In this document: positions 6,619-10,944 of the stretch, piece after piece
Layout: each line of letters begins with the position of its first letter
How positions within the stretch are numbered: position 1 is the stretch's first letter
Origin: DATBFX01 sp036558305
GTDB lineage: Bacteria; Chloroflexota; Chloroflexia; Thermomicrobiales; UBA6265
Direction of reading: 5' to 3'
Assembly (NCBI GenBank): GCA_036558305.1
Contig: DATBFX010000276.1
Location: 1-10,944 of the forward strand
DNA: 10,944 nt
Position numbers and translations under genes: made by a program
The notes under the pieces: generated by a model
What the model saw: only the letters and a program-made list of their open reading frames with translations
Told to the model about the DNA's origin: nothing
Database searches by the model: none

Positions 6619-7767
6619 CTACCGCCCGCGCATCCCGATCACGACACCGACCGTGCGTCGCAGGATCGTCAGGTCGAGGCCGAACGACGCGTGCTTGACG
6701 TAGAAGAGGTCGTATTCGACCTTCGACCGGGTGTCTTTGATCGAGCTGGTGTAGCGGTAGCAGACCTGGGCCCAGCCGGTGAGACCCGGTTTGACGGCGT
6801 GCCGCTTGTCGTAGCCGATCAGCGCCTCGGCCAATTGGACCGTGAACTCCGGGCGCTCCGGGCGGGGGCCGACGAAACTCATGTCGCCCTTGAGCACGTT
6901 CCAGAGTTGGGGCAACTCGTCGATCCGCGTCAACCGCATGTACCGACCGATCCGGGTCACGCGCGGGTCCCGCTCCACGGCCCACACCGCGCCGTTCCGC
7001 TCGGCGTCCTGCCGCATCGTCCGGAACTTGTAGATGCGGAAGACGCGACCGCCCAGACCGACGCGTTGCTGGCTGTAGAGCACCGGTCCGGCGGAATCGA
7101 GTTTGATCGCCAGGGCGATCAAGGGCAGCACCGGCAGGATCACCAATGCCAATCCGAACCCGAATGCCAGGTCCAACGCGCGCTTCGCGATCAGGTATCC
7201 CCGATCGAACGAGCGGACGGAACCCATGCCGTCCAGGAATCGATCCTGGGCGGCGAATTCGAGCGGGACGCGGCCGAGCAGATCCTCGATCTTCTCGGAA
7301 CCGCTGCGGATCGCCGGCCGGCGCGATCGGGCGTCGACCAGGGAGGCCGGTTCGGCGTCGATCGCGCCGGCCAGGATCACCTCATCGCAGCGGAGGGCGC
7401 GTACCAGGTCGGCCGCCTCGGTCATCGACTGCGCCCGAACCACCTGGGTTGGCCGCTGCCGGCGACCGCCGCGGATTTCCAACGAACTGGCGATCACCAA
7501 GGCCATCGGGCTGCGACCGACGAGCACGACCGAGTCGGCGGCGACCGTGCCCTGCTGGACCACCCAGGCACCGACGATGGCGAAGGCGATCACGACGACG
7601 ATCGCGACCAGCATCAACGCGCCGTCGAGCGAGACCGCGATCGCCGCCGCGGCCAACAGCGTCGGGATCACCAGCGCCAGCCGCATCAACTCCTGGCGGC
7701 GCGGTGAGGAGACAACGACGGGACCGACCTCGACCGGTCGATCGAGGGCCGCGTGAGACGTCATCAT
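6619..7767 (-). CDS. Polyprenyl-phosphate sugar-1-phosphate transferase (exopolysaccharide initiation)
   Basis: Transfers a sugar-1-phosphate from a UDP-sugar to the membrane lipid carrier, the first committed step of polysaccharide assembly. Numbered from ATG 7767 (382 residues), there are two N-terminal membrane helices (about 30-47 and 50-71), a short soluble region (about 75-170) that looks like a reduced nucleotide-binding domain (DSVVLVGRS, CDEVILAG), then the bacterial sugar transferase domain (about 190-382). That domain has a membrane hairpin (about 201-221), YKFRTM (246-251), TRIDELPQLWNVLKGDMSFVGPRPE (from 280) and KPGLTGWAQV (326-335). WbaP/WcaJ-type enzymes are longer, usually with four helices before the soluble domain. 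ATG 7767 is preferred for GGAG 8 nt upstream; ATG 7791 and TTG 7869 are alternatives. It is the first gene after the promoter at 8001-8029. Confidence 0.93.
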   Translation of the reverse strand: MMTSHAALDRPVEVGPVVVSSPRRQELMRLALVIPTLLAAAAIAVSLDGALMLVAIVVVIAFAIVGAWVVQQGTVAADSVVLVGRSPMALVIASSLEIRGGRRQRPTQVVRAQSMTEAADLVRALRCDEVILAGAIDAEPASLVDARSRRPAIRSGSEKIEDLLGRVPLEFAAQDRFLDGMGSVRSFDRGYLIAKRALDLAFGFGLALVILPVLPLIALAIKLDSAGPVLYSQQRVGLGGRVFRIYKFRTMRQDAERNGAVWAVERDPRVTRIGRYMRLTRIDELPQLWNVLKGDMSFVGPRPERPEFTVQLAEALIGYDKRHAVKPGLTGWAQVCYRYTSSIKDTRSKVEYDLFYVKHASFGLDLTILRRTVGVVIGMRGR

Positions 7768-8000
7768 CAGTCGCTCTCCGAGCTCGTCCATAGGGACGCA
7801 CGAATCCCTTCCATCACCGCACGGTCGGGCGACGGATCGTCTCGCCGGGATCGGTTGCGGACACGCCAAGAGACCGGCCCGTGTGATCGGCCGGTTTCAC
7901 CACTCGCTCCCCACCGCCCAGGTGACCAGATACAGGCGGCGGTTCAACGCATCCTTAATGTTGGTGCCCACACAGGTTCGGGGCTCATTGATTAGGACTT
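7768..8000 (-). other. Long 5' leader of the sugar transferase gene
   Basis: The predicted start of transcription near 7994 leaves about 230 nt before the preferred ATG at 7767. The leader contains two tiny open frames that overlap at a TTGA: 7988 to 7944 (MSPEPVWAPTLRMR) and TTG 7947 to 7897 (MNRRLYLVTWAVGSEW), the second with AAGGA just upstream. A perfect 7-bp hairpin ACCGGCC/GGCCGGT (7873-7895) follows. I do not recognise a known riboswitch class. It may be an attenuator or simply an untranslated region; if TTG 7869 were the true start, the leader would be shorter. Confidence 0.35.
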
Positions 8001-8029
8001 AAGATACAGACGGTCATAGGCCGAGTCAA
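8001..8029 (-). promoter_or_regulatory. Sigma70-type promoter for the polysaccharide cluster
   Basis: On the minus strand, TTGACT (8029-8024) is followed after exactly 17 nt by TATCTT (8006-8001). This is the best promoter match in the gap between the divergent transferase and RNase J genes, and it lies in a locally AT-richer patch. Transcription should start near 7994. Confidence 0.7.
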
Positions 8030-8033
8030 CTGT

Positions 8034-8089
8034 TCGTACGACAGCCAGCCATAGCTATTCGTTCTTACTTGTTCGGTACGTTTGTACCG
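8034..8089. promoter_or_regulatory. Two palindromes in the divergent intergenic region
   Basis: TCGTACGA (8034-8041) and CGGTAC-gttt-GTACCG (8074-8089) share the GTAC core and sit just upstream of the minus-strand promoter, between it and the RNase J gene. They could be operator sites for a shared regulator. No regulator for them is encoded in the window. Confidence 0.3.
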
Positions 8090-8139
8090 ATGTTTCGTCT
8101 GGTGCCGGCCGCGCGAACTGCCGCATCGACCGTCGCGGG

Positions 8140-8145
8140 TACACT
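8140..8145 (+). promoter_or_regulatory. Possible -10 element for RNase J
   Basis: TACACT lies about 120 nt ahead of the preferred RNase J start, in the right orientation. No good -35 hexamer is found 16-18 nt upstream, so this is only a candidate. Confidence 0.25.
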
Positions 8146-8265
8146 ATTTGCGCAGAGTCCGGGGAGCGCGTGCCGGGTGCTCCGCCGGCGAATGACCTGG
8201 AGGTCTCAGGGCAGGAAGTCGGGCGTGCGATCCAACCAGCATCGCCATCGAGAGGGACGGGGCCG

Positions 8266-10221
8266 ATGAGTGAGGGAGACCGACCGCGGGACGACGAGCG
8301 GCGGCGCAGCGGTCGCCGCCGTTGGCGGCGAGCAGGGGGACAGGGGGGGGCACCCGAAGGGTCCCGGACAGGCGGGGTGCCCTCTGGGCCAGCGGACAGA
8401 GGAGAGTCGTCGGTCGTCGGTCGTCAGTCGCCAGCCCCATCGGGGCGTGCCGCGGATCAAGTCCGCCGTGATCGTCGCGGCGAGGAGCGTGGTGGTCGGC
8501 GCCAAACCACTCGTTCCCAGCCGCCGGCGGAGCAGACAGCGACGACGCGCGGTACACGCGGCCGGCTGCGGGTGATCCCGCTCGGGGGGGTCGGCGAGGT
8601 CGGCAAGAACATGACGGTCGTCGAATACGAGAACGACCTGGTTCTCCTCGACTGTGGCGGCAAGTTCCCCGAAGAGGAGCAGCGCGGGATCGACCTGATC
8701 GTGCCCGATGTCACCTACGTGAAGGAACGCCGCGGCAATCTGCGCGCGATCCTGATCACCCACGGGCACGAGGACCACATCGGCGGTCTCCCGTACATCC
8801 TGCCGCTGCTCAAATCGCGGACGCCGATCCCGATCTACGGGTCGCCGCTGGCGCTCGGTTTCATCGAGGGGAAGCTGCTGGAGCACCGGTTGGAGAAGGC
8901 GGTCGATCTGCGGCGGATCGGCGGCGGCGAGCGGGTACCCCTCGGCAAACTGACGGCCGAGTTCATCCACGTCACCCACTCGATCCCCGACACCAACGCG
9001 ATCGCCATCCACTCGCCGGTCGGCACGATCATCGACACGGCCGATTTCAAGTTCGACCCGACCCCCGTCATGGGCGATCCGACCGACGAGCGGCGGTTGC
9101 GCCGGCTCGGCGACGCCGGCGTGCTGGCGCTTTTTTCCGACACCGTCCGGGTCGAGAACGCCGGTAGCACCCCCTCGGAGCGGGTCGTCCTCGAAACGAT
9201 CGACGAGGTCATTCGCACCGCGCGCGGTCAGGTGATCATCGCCACCTTCGCGTCAAACATCAGTCGCCTCTACATGGCGCTGCTGGCGGCGGAGCGACAC
9301 AGGCGCAAGGTCGCCGTTGCCGGCCGCAGCATGGAACAGAACGCGCGGGTCGCCCTCGACCTCGGCTATCTCGATCCACCACCTGGCCTGCTGATTCCCC
9401 TCGACGAGGCGTTGCGCCTGCCGAAGGAACGCCGGGTGCTCGTCGTCACGGGGAGCCAGGGCGAGGCGGAAGCGGCCCTCGGACGCATCGCCTCGGCGGA
9501 GCATCCCAAAATCCGCGTCGCCGCCAACGACGTGGTCCTCGTCTCGGCAACGCCCGTCCCGGGCAACGAGGAGACCGTCACACGAACCATCGACAATCTC
9601 TTTCGCCGCGGTGTCGATGTCGTTTACAGTGCCGTCGAGCGCGGTGTCCACGTCTCTGGTCACGCCGGCCGCGACGAGTTGCGGCGGATGATCGACCTCG
9701 TCCGCCCGCGCTTCGCCATCCCCATCCACGGCGAGTTCCGGCACATGGTCCTCTACCGCGAGCTCTGCGCCGCCGCCGGCATCCCGTCGCAACGGGTGCT
9801 CTTGCCGGAGATCGGCGGCGTCATCGAGTTCACGCGGGACAGCGCCGCCCACCGCGGGCGCGTCCCATCCGGAACCCTCCTCGTCGACCGCCTCGGCGAC
9901 CGCGGGGCGGGTCAGGCGATCCTGCGCGACCGCGAGCACCTCGCCGACGACGGCGTGGTGGTCGTGACGATCGTCGTCAATCGCGAATCGGGGGAATTGA
10001 TCGCCGGACCCGACTTGGTCGCGAAGGGTTTGAAACCGGAGTTGAACGACGGCGCCCTCGCGGAGGCCGAACGCGAGCTGCGGCGGACGCTGGAGCGGCG
10101 TGGTCGGGGCGAACCGCAATACGGCCATCTCGTCAGCCGGACGAAAGAGGTCGTCAGCCGGACTCTCTACCGCCGCTCCAAGAGCCGTCCGATGATCCTG
10201 CCGGTGGTGACGGAACTGTAG
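8266..10221 (+). CDS. rnj: Ribonuclease J with a long low-complexity N-terminal extension
   Basis: A metallo-beta-lactamase/beta-CASP ribonuclease with 5'-exonuclease and endonuclease activity in mRNA decay and rRNA maturation. Numbered from ATG 8266 (651 residues, against about 555 usual), residues 1 to about 98 are Arg/Gly/Ser/Gln-rich and probably disordered. The catalytic core starts at GRLRVIPLGGVGEVGKNM (about 99-116). Zinc ligands lie in THGHEDHIGG (165-174; His166, His168, Asp170, His171), with DTADFKFD and, in the beta-CASP part, VSGHAGRDELRRM and PIHGEFRHM. The segment usually reading SDSTNAE.PG is SDTVRVENAG (291-300). ATG 8266 has GAGGGA 8 nt upstream; GTG 8170 would add 32 residues and has a binding site only 3 nt away. 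The extension contains heptad repeats, two palindromes and a G8 run. The TAG stop lies in an inverted repeat. Confidence 0.93.
   Translation: MSEGDRPRDDERRRSGRRRWRRAGGQGGAPEGSRTGGVPSGPADRGESSVVGRQSPAPSGRAADQVRRDRRGEERGGRRQTTRSQPPAEQTATTRGTRGRLRVIPLGGVGEVGKNMTVVEYENDLVLLDCGGKFPEEEQRGIDLIVPDVTYVKERRGNLRAILITHGHEDHIGGLPYILPLLKSRTPIPIYGSPLALGFIEGKLLEHRLEKAVDLRRIGGGERVPLGKLTAEFIHVTHSIPDTNAIAIHSPVGTIIDTADFKFDPTPVMGDPTDERRLRRLGDAGVLALFSDTVRVENAGSTPSERVVLETIDEVIRTARGQVIIATFASNISRLYMALLAAERHRRKVAVAGRSMEQNARVALDLGYLDPPPGLLIPLDEALRLPKERRVLVVTGSQGEAEAALGRIASAEHPKIRVAANDVVLVSATPVPGNEETVTRTIDNLFRRGVDVVYSAVERGVHVSGHAGRDELRRMIDLVRPRFAIPIHGEFRHMVLYRELCAAAGIPSQRVLLPEIGGVIEFTRDSAAHRGRVPSGTLLVDRLGDRGAGQAILRDREHLADDGVVVVTIVVNRESGELIAGPDLVAKGLKPELNDGALAEAERELRRTLERRGRGEPQYGHLVSRTKEVVSRTLYRRSKSRPMILPVVTEL
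8405..8432 (+). repeat. Four tandem heptads inside the RNase J coding sequence
   Basis: AGTCGTC, GGTCGTC, GGTCGTC and AGTCGCC follow in exact 7-bp register, differing from the intergenic unit AGTCGTT (4801-4835) at one to three positions per unit. They encode part of the SSVVGRQSP segment of the extension. No matching inverted arm was found nearby. Confidence 0.75.
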
Positions 10222-10298
10222 GGGCCCGGCGTGCCGTGCCCCCTTGTTGGGCGCGAACGCCGTGCTTATGAGGCGGGCACGGCGTGCAGCGCCCCTAC
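10218..10298. repeat. 81-bp inverted repeat with GTAGGGGC ends, spanning two convergent gene ends
   Basis: GTAGGGGC (10218-10225) and GCCCCTAC (10291-10298) are perfect terminal inverted repeats. The arms continue inward without gaps for about 26 bp with around five mismatches (CGTGCCC is shared in both). The left end contains the RNase J stop codon (TAG, 10219-10221). The right arm encodes the last residues of the HxlR protein. The hairpin could terminate both transcripts, although no T-tract follows. The short hairpin at 137-158 has a similar end. Confidence 0.85.
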
Positions 10299-10673
10299 GG
10301 ATGCGCTCGCCTCTTCGTCGTCGGGTTCGGGAAAACACGGCTCGGCCGCCGGTGCCAGCCACTCGTGCGCCCAGGCGCCGATGGCGTCCATTACCTGACC
10401 GAGGGCGCGGCCCTTGTCGGTCAGCGTGTATTCGATACGGACGGGGATCTCGGGGAAGACGGTGCGGACGACGAGGCCCTCGGCTTCGAGTTCTTTGAGG
10501 CGCTCGGAGAGGAGCCGGTCGCTGAGACCGGGGACCGCTTCCGTCAGGTCGCTGAAGCGCGTCTCGCCGCCGTAGAGGGCGTAGAGGATCGCACCGGACC
10601 AGCGACGGCCGATGAGCTCGACGGCGCGGTGATAGAGGGGACAGACGGCCGTGGGGCCGTGCTCGCTGTTCAT
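10266..10673 (-). CDS. HxlR-family winged-helix transcriptional regulator
   Basis: A 135-residue DNA-binding protein. After a short lead comes the family signature CPLYHRAVELIGRRWSGAILYAL (11-33), then the recognition region TRFSDLTEAVPGLSDRLLSERLKELEAEGLV (38-68) and the wing with YTLTDKG (82-88). Cys11 sits where redox-sensing members such as YodB and HypR carry their reactive cysteine; a second Cys is at 113. The start ATG (10673) has AGGA 8 nt upstream; extending to 10886 would run through the divergent promoter and is rejected. The acidic C-terminal tail ends in VGALHAVPAS, encoded by the arm of the repeat at 10218-10298. It is divergent from a YceI-family gene, a frequent pairing for this family. 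It probably represses that gene and itself through the two sites at 10684 and 10735. Confidence 0.93.
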   Translation of the reverse strand: MNSEHGPTAVCPLYHRAVELIGRRWSGAILYALYGGETRFSDLTEAVPGLSDRLLSERLKELEAEGLVVRTVFPEIPVRIEYTLTDKGRALGQVMDAIGAWAHEWLAPAAEPCFPEPDDEEASASVGALHAVPAS

Positions 10674-10683
10674 GGATGATATC

Positions 10684-10699
10684 CTAACAGATCGTAAGC
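10684..10699. promoter_or_regulatory. Operator-like site 1
   Basis: CTAACAGATCGTAAGC lies 11 bp from the HxlR start codon and just ahead of the -35 of the YceI promoter. It matches site 2 at 13 of 16 positions and is an imperfect palindrome (CTnAC...GTnAG). Binding here by the HxlR protein would be expected to affect both genes. Confidence 0.6.
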
Positions 10700-10702
10700 C
10701 AC

Positions 10703-10732
10703 TTGACAAGCGTAATCTAATCGGTGTATAGT
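10703..10732 (+). promoter_or_regulatory. Near-consensus sigma70 promoter of the YceI-family gene
   Basis: TTGACA (10703-10708), an 18-nt spacer and TATAGT (10727-10732). Transcription would start near 10739, leaving a leader of about 115 nt. Sites 1 and 2 flank the core on either side, the second covering the predicted start point. Confidence 0.8.
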
Positions 10733-10734
10733 CG

Positions 10735-10750
10735 CTAACGCAGCGTAAGC
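10735..10750. promoter_or_regulatory. Operator-like site 2
   Basis: CTAACGCAGCGTAAGC is a direct copy of site 1, 51 bp away (about five helical turns). Its first 15 bases form a palindrome with 7-bp arms and one mismatched pair. It covers the predicted transcription start of the YceI-family gene. Confidence 0.6.
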
Positions 10751-10854
10751 AGTGGCGCTGAAGCCGGCGACCGGCGGGCGGTCCGGATCGGCGAGCTTGA
10801 GCGCACTTTCGCCCGAACGGCCGGGAAGGCGGCGGGCCGAAGGAGTAAGAAGCG

Positions 10855-10944
10855 ATGGAAACCGGAACGAGCGCGGCGGTCGTCACCCACGCGACGCCGT
10901 CGACGGCGACGACCTGGGCGATCGATCCCGGTCACACGACCGTC
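10855..10944 (+). CDS. YceI-family protein (5' part only)
   Basis: Thirty codons are present before the window ends. ATG 10855 is preceded by AAGGAG with a 9-nt gap. After an N-terminal lead of about 19 residues rich in Thr, Ala and Val comes TTWAIDPGHTTV, the characteristic first strand of YceI-like lipocalin-fold proteins, which bind polyisoprenoids or similar amphiphiles. The lead has no clear signal peptide, so a cytoplasmic location is more likely than the periplasmic one of E. coli YceI. Divergence from an HxlR gene and the strong promoter with flanking sites suggest stress- or electrophile-inducible expression; that is inference. Confidence 0.8.
   Translation, partial: METGTSAAVVTHATPSTATTWAIDPGHTTV

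Noticed and set aside
8170..8265. RNase J starting at GTG 8170
   Set aside because: The purine-rich sequence is only 3 nt from the GTG, whereas ATG 8266 has GAGGGA at 8 nt; the extra residues resemble no family sequence.
10674..10886. Extending the HxlR gene to a start at 10886
   Set aside because: The extension would cover the consensus promoter and first codons of the YceI-family gene; the ATG at 10673 gives the normal family length and N-terminus.

Overview
The window is high-GC bacterial DNA with strong G/C bias at third codon positions. It carries a nucleotide-sugar gene cluster next to an RNase J gene. The gene set, codon style and abundance of small palindromic intergenic elements suggest a Chloroflexota bacterium, perhaps near the Thermomicrobia. 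This is a judgement from overall impression; no rRNA or other phylogenetic marker is present.

Layout. Bases 2-124 (+) probably hold the last 40 codons of a gene that enters from the left. Bases 165-7767 carry six genes, all on the minus strand and read right to left: a polyprenyl-phosphate sugar-1-phosphate transferase, a WbpA/TviB-type UDP-N-acetylhexosamine 6-dehydrogenase, an SDR epimerase/decarboxylase, a WbpP/TviC-like SDR 4-epimerase, UDP-glucose 6-dehydrogenase (ugd) and a UDP-glucuronate 4-epimerase. The last two overlap by ATGA. A near-consensus promoter at 8001-8029 (-) drives the first gene through a leader of about 230 nt. On the other side, 8266-10221 (+) encodes RNase J with an unusual N-terminal extension of about 100 residues. 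Convergent to it, 10266-10673 (-) encodes an HxlR-family regulator. Divergent from that, 10855 to the right edge (+) begins a YceI-family gene whose near-consensus promoter is flanked by two copies of a 16-bp palindromic site.

How the genes work together. UDP-glucose would be oxidised by Ugd to UDP-glucuronate and epimerised to UDP-galacturonate. UDP-GlcNAc (or an isomer) would be oxidised by the WbpA-like enzyme and epimerised by the WbpP-like enzyme, giving acidic sugar donors for a capsule or exopolysaccharide. The transferase would load the first sugar phosphate onto the lipid carrier. No glycosyltransferase, flippase or polymerase is visible, so this is a precursor-and-initiation module whose partners must lie elsewhere.

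The most unusual part is between the genes. Several gaps hold inverted repeats, and two are built from tandem degenerate 7-bp units on both arms (3682-3798 and 4801-4894). A third has 8-bp units (2623-2690). Each of these starts within a few bases of the preceding stop codon. A 146-bp branched inverted repeat (6447-6592) sits after the transferase. A different GTAGGGGC-ended element (10218-10298) provides the stop codon of RNase J and the last codons of the HxlR gene. Heptad repeats of the same kind also lie inside the coding sequence of the RNase J extension.
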